Source: Diphasiastrum complanatum
Lineage: Eukaryota > Streptophyta > Lycopodiopsida > Lycopodiales > Lycopodiaceae
DNA: 64,000 bases
NCBI GenBank assembly: GCA_029204225.1
Contig: CM055100.1
Coordinates: forward strand, 25,365,106 to 25,429,105
Direction: 5' to 3'
The position numbers and the translations under genes are program-made. This document shows, piece after piece, positions 25,403 through 36,360 of this stretch; positions within the stretch are counted from its first letter, which is position 1; each line of letters begins with the position of its first letter. The notes under the pieces are model-generated. The model had not been told where the DNA came from, searched no databases, and saw nothing but the letters and a program-made list of their open reading frames with translations.

Positions 25403-25472
25403 GATATCGGATCATCGTGCCTGGTAGACGATGTATTTGTTGCATTTGGACTGCGCGCGTCGAATCGCTATT
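25403..25472. repeat. 70-bp hairpin unit (U2)
   Basis: Arms GATATCGGATCATCGTGC and GCGCGCGTCGAATCGCTATT in inverted orientation. The loop differs from the other units. An unpaired arm copy (CCAATATCGGATGAGCGCG) lies at 25611. Confidence 0.7.
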
Positions 25473-25846
25473 CCAGGACCAAATTATTATCAAAATTTTC
25501 GAAACTATTGGACCCTATATGCATGATCAAAGCTTGATTCAGAAGACTCTTCATACTGGCCAAAGTTATGCAGAATCTATCGAATCAAGCTCTAATCATT
25601 CATATTGCATCCAATATCGGATGAGCGCGCGATAATACATACTCTGGTTTCCAAATGCTTTATATGCGTGTTGATTAGCTATCGGGTGAAAATCTGACCT
25701 TTGGAGTTTCCAAAATTATAGTTATTGGATATAAAAAAGGTCTTATATTTAAAGCTTAACGTTCTCGATTTCAACATTAAATGGTAGAAGTGTGATAGCA
25801 TACTTTTGTAGCATTAATTGTAGATGTGACCATACTTTATTTGAAA

Positions 25847-26080
25847 TTAATTCTGGTTAATTCGATATGGACTAATCATTTTGATGACTGATGGATATTT
25901 AGATTGATTTGATTGACAAGCCTCTAAGTAATCATCATCGTAATATGAACCTCGAACATCCAAACCACCACGTTTGCAATCATTTCTGATTTTCCCTATA
26001 TATACTGATCGACGACGCTGAAATTGTTTTCTATAGTTATCTGCATCCATGCGATATTGATTCAGCACGCTCGAAAACAA
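25847..26080 (-). CDS. unidentified small ORF next to hairpin unit U3
   Basis: A 77-codon frame with a basic stretch (RKQFQRRRSVYIGK) and an acidic YYDDDY. The first codons overlap hairpin unit U3 (26053-26121). No family recognised and no splice context resolved. It could be one exon of a longer gene or chance. Confidence 0.2.
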   Translation of the reverse strand: MFSSVLNQYRMDADNYRKQFQRRRSVYIGKIRNDCKRGGLDVRGSYYDDDYLEACQSNQSKYPSVIKMISPYRINQN

Positions 26081-26121
26081 CTTCCTTCAATCCGTTGCTA
26101 CTCGCTCGCGCCCATCCGCTA
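26053..26121. repeat. 69-bp hairpin unit (U3), followed by a shorter unit
   Basis: Arms GATATTGATTCAGCACGC and GCTCGCGCCCATCCGCTA. A second, shorter pair sits at 26149-26196 (TATCGCTTCGACGCACC and GCATGTTGATCCGCTA). Both are just upstream of the histone-like coding unit. Confidence 0.6.
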
Positions 26122-26260
26122 CCAACTAACAGATTTGTTGAGCTCAAGTATCGCTTCGACGCACCCGATCAACATTATCGCATGTTGATCCGCTACTACA
26201 CAGTAATGGCATGGACCAAGTAGACAACACGAGGGCATTCAGGTGGAATACCAATTTCAG

Positions 26261-27596
26261 GTGTGGGACAGGAAAATCCACAACCACCACCTCCTCCACC
26301 ACCACCTCTTCCTAGACCAAGGGGCAGAAGAAGAGACCCACCCTGTCTCAAGGATATTCGGAAGCTTCAGAAGACATTTAATTTTCTGATTCTGAAATCT
26401 CACATACAGAGGTCCATCAAGCAGGTGACAAGAAGTCTACTGCAGATGTGAGATGGACGATAATGACAATTGAGGTGCTGCACACAACATATGAGGATTT
26501 CCAGGTGAAATTTTTTTCTGATACTGTTGTTGCAGCTATCCATGCCAAGAGGGTGACCATCATGCCCAAGGATTTGAACATTGTGTTCAGGCTTCGGAAC
26601 ACATATGACAAGTTTGCTGAATACTTTAGACTTGCTCCCTCCTCTCCTCCAAAACAAGATTTAGAGAGGAGAAAACGAAAGCAATCTCAACCAACCAAGC
26701 TTGTTATTCATATACAGAGCGGGAGTGTTTCAAACAAGAGGAGGTCTCTTGACCCTCCAAAGCGAGGGATTTTTCCAAGCCATCTCCTCTGAATACTATT
26801 CTTTCTTCTAGGCATTCTCCTCCTAAGTCTTCTTCTTCTCCTCCCACTTCTGCTAAATCTTCCTCTCCTAATAAATCTCCACCTCCTAAATCTCCTCCTC
26901 CTCCTAAACCCATAAATATTATTTCCCCTCCTCCTATTCTTGGAAGTGATTTAAATTATTTTGTTAGTGTAAAGGTAGAATCAATTTTGAATGACAATTC
27001 TTTATGTGGTTTATCAGTATTACTTCCGTCACCCCCTGCGTTTTAGGATGTCAAAGACCAATGTTGGTCCCCCTTTTCTAGTTTAGATACTGGTGAATTA
27101 GAAAGTAGGAATAAAATGCTAGGGGACAATGTAGGAGGTGGGGCAATTCAGTACTGGATGGAGTTCTTCCAGACCCCAATGTTTATAGATGTTGCATTGT
27201 TTTCCCTTCATGGCTGCATTTGATTTCCCTGATTTCAAAAGTCTGGACGATGATATGCTCCAATACGTTAAACCGGGGACTCCAATTCTCGTGCTGCCAT
27301 ACATGACAAAGTAAATGTCTATTTTTCAGATTTTATTTTATTGAATTTATCATATGAATTTTGATTTCACATGGATTCTCATAAATTTATTGTTTTCTGA
27401 TTTCAGTGATCATTGGAGCTTATATGTGTTGTCCTTGTACATCAATGATGAGGGTGTGCGTAATCCAACTTGTTTAAAGATGAACTCTATTACACACACA
27501 CCCAAAATTGCCAGGACCCATATACAGAAAATACTAGAACTCTTTCCAGTACCAAATGCAAAAGCATATTCGAAACTGAAAATGGTTGATGCAGAG
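26261..27596 (+). CDS. histone H3-like fold joined to a Ulp1-like (C48) protease half
   Basis: Reading from 26263, a Pro-rich N-tail (eight prolines in a row) leads into DPPCLKDIRKLQKTFNFLI and QRSIKQV, aligning with the H3 alpha-N and alpha-1 region (LREIRRYQKS, QRLVREIA). After a shift near 26440 the frame gives ADVRWTIMTIEVL and then AAIHAKRVTIMPKDLNI, almost the H3 C-terminal signature CAIHAKRVTIMPKDIQL. The H3 tail lysines are absent. A Pro/Ser linker follows (26815-26935). Then come AIQYWMEFF, DFKSLDDDMLQYVKP, ILVLPYMT and, across a predicted 96-bp intron (27311-27406), NDHWSLYVLSLY, resembling Ulp1 proteases up to the catalytic His. The expected catalytic Asp position reads M-N-S, and no Cys lobe was found. 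Frameshifts near 26440, 26790 and 27225 and a stop near 27047 suggest a pseudogene or undetected introns. The start is undefined; TTTCAG at 26255-26260 may be an acceptor. Confidence 0.6.
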
Positions 27597-27610
27597 GTAT
27601 AAATTTTTCA

Positions 27611-27680
27611 ATATCGGTTCGACGCGCCCTTGTAGTTATTGATTGGTTTATTTTCATAACGTGCGCGCTGATCCGATATT
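27611..27680. repeat. 70-bp hairpin unit (U5)
   Basis: Arms ATATCGGTTCGACGCGC and GCGCGCTGATCCGATATT, nearly perfect inverted copies, starting just after the probable splice donor that ends the Ulp1-like exon. Confidence 0.85.
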
Positions 27681-27696
27681 CAATCAAAAATTTTTT

Positions 27697-27767
27697 GATA
27701 TCGGTTCGACGCGCGCTTGTTTTCGTTGTAGATTTTATTCTTACATCCTGCGCGTTCATCCGATATC
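27697..27767. repeat. 71-bp hairpin unit (U6), tandem to U5
   Basis: Arms GATATCGGTTCGACGCGCGC and TGCGCGTTCATCCGATATC. The period from U5 is about 86 bp; arms are conserved and the loop only partly similar. Confidence 0.85.
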
Positions 27768-27870
27768 TCATAATGTTCAAATTTGGATTCTACGTATATG
27801 CTCTTCCTACCTTACTCTTACCTGCACAAGAGAAATTGTTTTAGTTATATATTTTATGAAACTGATTCAC

Positions 27871-29093
27871 TTAGAAATAGAAAACAAGGAGTATTTTTAT
27901 ATGGCATAACGTACCTTTACACCATTCAATCGAAATTGATAGTACTGAGGTAGATCGAATTGCAACATGTCTAGTACTTTGAATGTCATTGAGAAACCAT
28001 TCTTCCTCGACCTCAACCATTGCAAGAATGTTGTCATTTCTTTTCACTATTATCTGAAGTTGCTCTTGAGGGTTTATACCAGAATCTTGATCAAGTGGCT
28101 TACAAACATTTTTGCATTTAATCCATCTTCTATAATACAGCAGCAAAGTGAGTATTTGTTTTTCGATGTGATATCTAAATGTCATGGATGAGTAACATAC
28201 TCTGCACTCAACTTGCTGATCTTCTTTGGTATCCCAACCATCATCCAACAACTCGGCGATTATATCAGCACTCAAGTCCTTACAAATAAACATTGTTTTC
28301 GTTCTCCGAACATTGCATTTGAAAAAAAAATCAACAAAAATAGTAAAAGGTAGATACCAACTTAATCTATTATTCTTTGATCCAGTGCTACATTTTAATA
28401 TACTCCGAATATCAATATATAGCCTAAATCGAAAACTTTCTAAAATTGCTACATCAGGAGAAATCCATTCCTCACTCGAAAAATCTGGTAGAGGATATGG
28501 CTCTAATCTACCAACTAAACCATTTTTATCAGAAAAATAGGTGTGATCATAAAAAAAAACTCTTAACTCTAAAAGTGGTTTTGGAGAACAACCTTTATAT
28601 TGTAAAATACCGATATCCGAATGTATGACATCGATTATGCCTGCAATCGATTGAATTGATTGTCATTCAATGAAATTTGATGGATACAAATCTGCAAAAC
28701 CAACAAAAACATTTCATGAAAAATATAATTTAAAGAAAATGCTAAATCTAAAGAAATTGAATCTGAAAACTTACAATTGCATTTCCTTCTATCATTTGGA
28801 TTCAGATCATGAATGTTGAGCTCATTGTGAAGATAAGCATGCTGAACTAAAACTTCCATGATAGATTGACCGGTAGGTGATACTTTAAAATCCATTATTT
28901 TGCCTTTCCAAGAGCTTCTATATATGTTATCCGATCTTTTTCTTTTTCGAAATGAGCCTTTTGCAGAGGGATGCATCAAGATCCATTGATATTTTTGATA
29001 TATTCTTGGTATCCATTGATCTTCTGCATTTTTTTCATTGCAAATATTGATTGCATCAATGGTTCCTCTTGGTCTCCAATTATGTGTAGCCAT
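27871..29093 (-). CDS. unidentified multi-exon coding unit
   Basis: Two protein-like minus-strand frames. The upstream one starts at the ATG at 29093 (MATHNWRPRGTIDAIN) and includes YQKYQWILMHPS and a basic FRKRKRSD. It has a plausible donor GTAAGT after the codons for K-C-N near 28780. The downstream one (about 28330-28190) includes CKDLSADIIAELLDDGWDTK with a donor GTATGT near 28200, and an acidic continuation (VEVEEEWFLND) near 28000. Exon joins could not be settled. I do not recognise the protein. It is convergent with the H3-like/Ulp1-like unit, 270 bp away. Confidence 0.3.
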
Positions 29094-31470
29094 TAGTCGA
29101 AAATACGAGTACGCAGGCTGAGATTGGAGAGAATGTAGAGATTGCGAGGTAAACCTAAGAATGACAAGAAAATGAGAGATGGAATGAAGAAAATGAGAGG
29201 TATACCTATGAATGACAAGAAGTTCCTTAACTACAAGGATTAGTTAACCACAGTTTATGACTATCATTAGAGGAGTTCTAAATCCAAAAAAGACCCTTTG
29301 TAAAGATTCTTTTTATATTTTTTCTCAATTTTTTCTTACACATGGACCAATCAAAACACTAATATTTGAAATCTACGTAACATAACTTTTTGAGTCCACA
29401 TTTTGATTCCACACTAAAAATGACATAACTTTTTAGTGGTAAGTCCAAATTTAGCGAAGTTTGGTGCATTGGAAAGCATTCAACAAGGGCTTTCCAGTGA
29501 TATGTTAGATGACATACTTCTGAACTAGAACTAAAAAGTTATGGCAAGTCAAAAGTATTAGTGCTATAATATTTTAATAATATAAACTACATCTTGCACG
29601 AATTCTTAAAGGGTCTTTTGGGAGCTCAAAACTCCTCTAATGTGACGTCAAATCAACCTCGAGTGAACAATGTCAGGCAGCATAAAAGTATTCAGGCAGA
29701 AACTGTGGTCCAATCACAATTGTTTGTTCTGCCTGGCGGGATATTTAAAAATCACAAAAATTTAGCTGGGAAGTTAAATACAATTTCCGTCCGTCAACCA
29801 CTGTTACAGTTCGTCATAGATGGACACCATTCATTGGGACACATAAGCGTTGAAAGCGTGCGAAGTCAAAAACAACATCTTGACAAAGGGCTCATTTTGA
29901 GTTCTAATATCCCCTAATGGTTTCAACCTTCAAATTATGGAATTTGGCATTATCCTCATAGATGGAATCTTAAAAATACATAGGCCTCAAGGATGAAATC
30001 TTAATTAAACTAGCCCTCATAGATGGAATTAATAAAAAAATATTGAAAATGATTCTCATTGATGTCTTTTAAGATTTTTGTGATGCACATTATGTACAAT
30101 GATCCTGAGTGTTTGTCGGCCTATGATAAAGATTAATGATTTGTCATCTTGTCTCACCTCTACTATATCTATCTTTACAATGGGCCTCCAAGCAACCATA
30201 AACATAGTTGAGGGTGAGGCATTGCTTGCAACCTTTTTGGAAATTCAATATAAGATCCTCCCAAAAAAATAGTAAGTTGTGCCTCATAGCATTGTTGGAG
30301 GATGTGGGTCCCAGCTCAAGGCATAAGTATAGAAGCAAGGCTTATATGGAAACTACAAGAAACTCTATTTTGGAAGACGTTGCAACGTGATTGTTTTGTA
30401 AAAAGGAGGATATTGTGTGTGCAACGCACGTCCATATATACGTGCTGTGCCTGAGAAATACCTCGCCCTTGAGACTCGTTCTTTCCAAGTTGCCTGGCTA
30501 TTGCTGATTTGCAACAATACGATCTAGTGCTAGCAGCCTTTTAGGTGGTAATGAACGTAATATCCTTCACTGGAAATAATCTGAATATAAAAGCTGATGT
30601 TATATCCGACGGGTTTTGATCTGGAAGATGGTTGTGTAGAGTGATCATTGTTTTGCCTTGTCCAGGTATTGTACGTTTTTGCTGAAACCAGATTGTGGGG
30701 CCAGCTGAACGTGGTTCATGATCTAATAGTATTGGTATTACAGCGAATCAGCCCAGTTGGGTATCGATCATGCATTACAATGATCACAATATGTATTTTA
30801 CTCTGCCCTGACGATGCCTTATTTAATTTGTCCAGATGCAAAAAATGACGAGTGACCACGTCCAATTCAAGACAGTAAATTATTCCTACGTTTGTAGATA
30901 TAATACTTCAAAGTTCACTAAAATCACTGCTACCGATTTTCTGTGAAACAGAAAGAAGTTCATCTTTAGTGATTGAATACGCTATTCGGATGGTTGGTAT
31001 CTTCTGATTTGTGTGTGTGCGTGTATGAGTGTGGACATGATTGTTATACGATAATGATATCAGTGGACATGACTCTTATACGATAATGATATCAGTATGT
31101 ACCATAGTCATTCTGTGACATAAAGACCCCACTGGTCCACAGACGTAAAATAAGCTCATGACTGCATCCCAGTAGCAGAAGAGATGCATGATCCGGCCAA
31201 GCTTTATTGTTCGTGGAGATTATAACAAGGTCACTGGAGTGATAGCTGAACGGGAATTTCTCTTATCAGATTAAAAGTGTCCTAGTTGCGAGTTGATAGG
31301 TATATCCAAGATCCTGAATTCAACTTGCACGTTCAGTCAGTGAAATGAGAAACTTTCTAACTTAAGCCTTTCCGTCAAAAGTACCGCAAGTATCTCCGAA
31401 AACAAATGTTTATCTGTAGATTCTACAAGCCTAGTTCAGAGTCATCACATGGAAAAGGCTAAGCAAAGAC
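29094..31470. other. intergenic, upstream of the OVATE-family gene
   Basis: No supported gene. Frames of up to 107 codons (29594-29917, +) show no family resemblance. The last kilobase is presumably promoter and 5' untranslated region of the OVATE gene; no distinctive element was recognised apart from a short direct repeat (GTGGACATGA-TTATACGATAATGATATCAGT) at about 31030 and 31071. Confidence 0.4.
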
Positions 31471-32436
31471 ATGAAACGAATGCCTCAGACCTACAGCAAA
31501 CTAGCTCGTTCGACTGTGGACTGGAATATGAAGGAGGATGAAACTGTACGCGAGTCCGATAGTGAACGCCATAGTAGCGCTGGAAACTCAGAAACCAAGC
31601 ATCCCATATCTGAAGAGGAAAACTACTCCGAAAACCTCTCTCCAAGAAGATTGTCTGCTTCCAGCTCTCAGTACACGGACAAAGGTCATCAAAGCGAAGA
31701 TCCAAATATATCAGATGAACCTTTTTTTTCAAGGATAGATCCGCCTTATCGGCTAACGACAGACTTTTCAGAAAGGAAGCATTCTAGCTTGACTAGCCCT
31801 TCTCGGGAGAAAAGCTCAGTGACTGGACATGCATCTCTTTCAAAAATCAAGACCAAAAGTCAGGTAGCCAAAGGGACCTGGGATGCAGCGGGAAGTAACG
31901 TTGCAACAAGTAGAAGTGCCAGCTCTTATAGCCCCTACAATCCATCAACATCCAGGTCTGGAGTGTCGCACAAGAGCCCAAGCGTATCTTCTTGGAAATC
32001 GGTTGATGCAGCGGATGCGAAAGAAAACCTGAAAAAGTCTTCAACCAGGAAAAAGACGCCTGCAAGAAAGAGCGATGATTCACGTTTGGCAGGAACACCT
32101 CAGAAAAACTTCAGCCCCATTTTTAAAGCATTCTCGAGCGATCCTTTCAAGGATTTTCAGGATGCTATGGTTGATATTATTCTAGAAAAAGATTTTAAAA
32201 ATTTGGTGGATCTGGAGGAATTCTTTGATTGTTATCTGCAATTGACTTCTCCATCGTATCAAGATCTAGTTAACCAGTTTTTTAGCGATTTTTGCAATGA
32301 GTTGCTACTTCCCGAATCATCTGTTGCTCGAACTTCTGATGATGTAGCTGTTTCCGAGTCTTTGGATATTCATGTTGCCTCCGATTTTAAATTCAGTTAT
32401 AACGCTGATGAACTATTGCCGCCATCACCTACTTGA
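31471..32436 (+). CDS. OVATE family protein
   Basis: An intronless 321-codon frame. The C-terminal ~60 residues (about 222-281) form an OVATE domain: SDPFKDFQDAMVDII, LVDLEEFFDCYLQL and YQDLVNQFFSDF line up with the family pattern 'SxDPyxDFrxSMxEMi ... LLxCYLxLN ... iixAFxDL'. OVATE proteins are plant-specific transcriptional co-repressors that bind TALE homeodomain proteins and influence organ shape and secondary wall formation. The N-terminal two thirds are Ser-rich and low in complexity, with basic clusters (STRKKTPARKS, about 190-200) that could act as nuclear signals; this is usual for the family. Single-exon structure is also typical. Start: the first ATG of the frame; an earlier ATG at 31449 is out of frame. 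It is convergent with the sugar transporter gene, about 5 kb away. Confidence 0.85.
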   Translation: MKRMPQTYSKLARSTVDWNMKEDETVRESDSERHSSAGNSETKHPISEEENYSENLSPRRLSASSSQYTDKGHQSEDPNISDEPFFSRIDPPYRLTTDFSERKHSSLTSPSREKSSVTGHASLSKIKTKSQVAKGTWDAAGSNVATSRSASSYSPYNPSTSRSGVSHKSPSVSSWKSVDAADAKENLKKSSTRKKTPARKSDDSRLAGTPQKNFSPIFKAFSSDPFKDFQDAMVDIILEKDFKNLVDLEEFFDCYLQLTSPSYQDLVNQFFSDFCNELLLPESSVARTSDDVAVSESLDIHVASDFKFSYNADELLPPSPT

Positions 32437-33194
32437 ACGATCTAATGAAAATAATCACAATAGAAGAAGATTTATTCTTGTCGGCTTGCAATCAGGTCCT
32501 TTGATCTCGCAGAGTTGTATGACGCGGATGAAATCCTGATCATTATAAGGACAGGTTTTTAGATCAGGTCTATCAGAAGCCAGGTGAAATGTCCCGTAGC
32601 AATTTTCACTTCTGCTGCATTATTAGCTGTTTAGGTGGATCCAAAATTAATGTCAGCGATTGCTTTCACCACAAAGCCGGATCAATAACGTCATTTTCTA
32701 ATAAGTCAGACCTTGTGTGCATCTGGAGAAACGCACACCGAAGTTCCAGATTTCCGTACTAAGACTGATGTACACTTCCATATGTATCAGAATTTCTTTG
32801 TAAGCGTGAAATCAGAAATCAGCTCGATGTAAAATTTTCATTCCGAAAATGAAGTGTTTAAGCCTACGAATGGTAGAGAGGTAGACAAGAGATCTAATTT
32901 GGTTTTTTAATCTGCACATCAATCGCATTCAGATGTCTACCTAGGGAAAGGAAACCTCGGCAAAAAAATGCAATCCTGCAACTTGGCTAATCTAGCACCC
33001 CCTTGCTAACCAATAACTAATCATAGGCATACCACCAGATCTTGTCCTCCTTGAGGCTATTCCTCTTCACCAAGGACAAGATCATACAAATCTTGGAGCA
33101 CTATAGTAGGGAGTGCTAAATCTGTATATAACAAAAAAATCTTCTAGTAAACACCTTATTGTTTGATTAACAAAGTGCTTTTTCACATTCAAAA
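32437..33194. other. 3' flank of the OVATE gene
   Basis: No second gene seen. The 3' untranslated region presumably occupies the first few hundred bases; no clear polyadenylation site was chosen. Confidence 0.4.
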
Positions 33195-33270
33195 ATGGCA
33201 TCAATGGGTGGTTTTTTGCTTGAAGCTAGTGAAAGACTTACATCCACTATTCGTAGTCTTCAATCTGAAT
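33195..33270 (+). pseudogene. copia gag N-terminal fragment
   Basis: MASMGGFLLEASERL and the next few codons match the gag start of the copia element at 50278 on the other strand (MASQGGYLLEANERL), then similarity stops. A solitary scrap. Confidence 0.5.
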
Positions 33271-34329
33271 GAGTAGATCTTCATTTATGGACAAAACGAT
33301 GATCGCCATTGCGCACTCATCCCCACATTCAATGGACAATTTGCGTTGAGCAAATGATCATACCCCCTCACCTCCTCCCGGCCCCCACCTCTCTCTCTCT
33401 CTCTCTCTCTTTTCAATTTCCACCTGCTTAGCACATTGGGGAAAGGATCGGTCATTCTGAACACATGCACTCTAACACATCCAAGCCCTACAACATAGCT
33501 ACTAGTATGCTGAGTTCCCAGACGTGCGACAAATCTCATCACCGAGTTGGTTACTGCCAAATGATCCACAAACCAAAGTTTATGACCAGCTCTCAAACAT
33601 TGTCAAGAACGCACAAACCGGGAGGATTCATCACCCCAACATATTTGAAGGTCAGCACTTTATGCCTTCCGTTCGGCGATGCAGCAACCACTTCAAGGTC
33701 GTGCGCTCAGCAAGGCAGCTCTTAACACTTCTGTTTCTCAAGGATTTTCAGTTTGATCTTTTGGGCGAATCTGCATAGCCGAAGGAGTCCGAACTAATCC
33801 ATGATGGAGGGCGTTGCTTGCAGTTGTAATACATCTACTCATTTTCTTTTTCTCATACAACTTGTTTTTGTATATCACATGCCCTGTGATAAATCAAGTG
33901 TTTATTTTCTGTGGTCGAGTGATACTGATGAAACTCTTATATCTTGAAGACCAAATATTATTTCTTGGTGATAGTAGACCACGAGTCACTTCCTCCAGGA
34001 AGATTGTTATCCTGCTATTGTTAAAGTGGCCTGGTTTTGTTTACTACAAAAATAAATAAACGATTTTTTATGTCAAATTTCAACTTCTCATCATTTTAAA
34101 GCTTTGTGGCTGGCTTACTAAAACCACAACTACCTGAAAGCAATTTCTACCTTTTGTCATCCTCTCATGGTGGGTCATTAAAGCTAGGAACTGAAGGCAC
34201 TTTATTTTCTTTTCTAAGCTACTTTTTAGAACATGCTTTTCATTCACTCCATCTAATTTAGATGGTGCATAGTAGTGACAATAGAAAGATAATCTGAGAT
34301 CTTTTTGTAACTACTTGTCATTTAGTAGC

Positions 34330-35924
34330 AAATATGAATCATTTGTATAAAGATAGTCTTGAACGATTACAAGAGAAAGAGACAATGCTAGCTATGCATG
34401 TCCAAGAACAAGCAATTCGGGTGATGTGACAAGAGCCAATTGCAACAAAAAAATATAAACAACACTAAAAATTAAGGGTAAGAACATTGAAGAGGAAGAG
34501 TCTTCTACTGCTTCAATGTCAACTAGATCTTATCTTAATCCTTTAGTTGAGCAGGAGAGGTAATAGCAAGTTCAAGATGATCTGCTCTACGAGTACAAAA
34601 ATGAACCTATTCCATTACCCGAGGAAACTAAACAAAAACACTTGCCATGACCCTCAAGAATAGAGATCATATCCAATCTTCTGTACTCTCAAATCACATT
34701 ACCTTTCCATACTGTTTTGAAGCTTTCTGAACCTTTGCACAAGATCATAACCCGAGAGCTACATCAGCTCGATGAGGATATCGAAATACCTCATCAACCA
34801 GAGATTCCAAGGCTCTAACCCAATAGGCTGATGCTACCTTGTTTCAAACATGGAAGGCGAGAGGCTGAATCACCTTACCTATGAGCAAGCTATTGTACCA
34901 GCTATCATCAATAGTGGGTCATGACTGAATATCATATCGCTATCACTTGCTAAGCAATGGAGTTTTAGGCCTATTGTTCCACCCAAATATCGGCTGAATT
35001 TAGCTAACCAGACTTCCTGAGCCATATGGACATATAAATGTCGTATCCATTAAGATCATAGGTTCTAAGTTTATAGTTGATTGTGTGGTATTAGATCTCC
35101 CACAAGAAAAGTCCGCCTATAAATTTTTATTAGGAATCACATGGTTAACAAATGCTGAAGTGATCCAAGATTGGAAGAAACAATGAATCATTTTTCGTAA
35201 TAGAGATCAAAGAATATCGGTGGATTACACTACTGGTAAAGCAAAACAAGTATGGGAAGAAGACAAATGTTCCTCTACCACATATGAAAAAACCAATATT
35301 TCTCCAACTATCCAAGGACATTACACACAATCTACCGATATCATCAATTGGGGACACGTGTTAGCAACCATTGACTATGTAGATGCTAATAGATGCAGTA
35401 ATGAAGTATTATCCGAATCTGAGAGATGGATAACGATCACATCTAGAAGCATAGATCAACCAATTATGGATGCTTTTTATGTTTCTTATATGGATGCAGA
35501 GCTTGTTCAAATAGAATGGCTACCAAATGCTTTGGTTAATGCACCTATAGCAATTACAGATGAAGGTATCATGCTAACAGATGAACAAATACTTTATTAT
35601 CTAGATCCACAATCGTCCCACCTTGTAAGGATACCGAAAGAGATTAAGCTGCCATCACCTTTTGCACATATAGATGAATCCATTCTAAAATATTTAGCGC
35701 AGCCTAGTCGATTAACTAATTATCATTTGAATGATAAGTTATACAAATGGGATAATCCAAGTGACAAGGTTATTAGTACTATAGATGAGAGTCTTCCAGT
35801 CCAACCGTATACTAGATCTCTCAATCGAAGGTTATTAATAATTTCCATATTGCCACAAAATAAACCACTTCCTATCCTCTACTCAAGATTAACTGAGAAA
35901 CAGAATGTGACACAGGGTAGGTAG
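34330..35924 (+). pseudogene. gypsy fragment: end of gag, protease and downstream linker
   Basis: Broken frames include LYSQITLPFHTVLKLSEPL, then at about 34913-35010 LNIISLSLAKQWSFRP and YRLNLANQTS, which align with the protease at 23765 (LISTKLCAKWGLTK, IKLADQTT), and FLLGITWLTNAEVI near 35135. The 234-codon frame 35220-35924 continues past protease but I do not recognise its second half. The first residue of the protease motif is degraded. Probably a relative of, not the continuation of, the element at 20-24 kb, because it carries its own protease. Confidence 0.5.
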
Positions 35925-35989
35925 GTAGGTAGGTAGTGTGACACAGGTTAGATAGATAATGTGACACAATATGGTTACACTCTCTCACT

Positions 35990-36030
<41 letters not shown>
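35914..36030. repeat. (GTAG)n, (AT)n and (AG)n microsatellites
   Basis: Five to six GTAG units near 35915-35936, then an AT run and an AG run at 35990-36030. Confidence 0.9.
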
Positions 36031-36031
<1 letters not shown>

Positions 36032-36360
36032 ATGTAGGATGTTGTGGAGAAAAGTCATTTCGAAGGTTTTCATTGGTCCACGTTTGCCCTAAACTGTTTT
36101 TGAAGGGCATTTGAAAATGAGTTGAAAAGGAGGTGAAATGAGAGAACACTATCTTTCTAGCTGGATGGTAGGAGAGAGAAGCGGGATGGCAGGAGAGGAA
36201 AGTGACGAGAGAGCGTGAGAATTTTTTGTCTTTTAGGTTTTTTTAGGGTTTCTTTTAGGGTTTTCTGGTATGGGAGAGAAATAGTGAGAATGTATGGTGT
36301 TCCGGAGAAAAGATGAATCCTGCATTTTCATTGGGCCATGTGTGCCCTAAAACGTCAATG
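36030..36360. repeat. diverged direct repeat, ~70-bp copies 257 bp apart
   Basis: Copy 1 starts GAGAATGTAGGATGTTGTGG near 36030 and copy 2 GAGAATGTATGGTGTTCCGG near 36287. Both continue through 'GGAGAAAAG...TTTTCATTGG.CCA.GT.TGCCCTAAA'. The spacer and following sequence are rich in TTTAGGGTTT words. Confidence 0.75.

Noticed and set aside
26704-26913. Gly/Glu-rich minus-strand ORF
   Set aside because: Antisense of the Pro/Ser linker of the H3-like/Ulp1-like unit.
24761-27767. CRISPR-like array
   Set aside because: The units are inverted pairs with variable loops, unevenly spaced, in a plant nuclear context; no direct-repeat/spacer structure.
33285-33778. Overlapping ORFs on both strands near a CT tract
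   Set aside because: Each is open by chance; none shows a recognisable domain.
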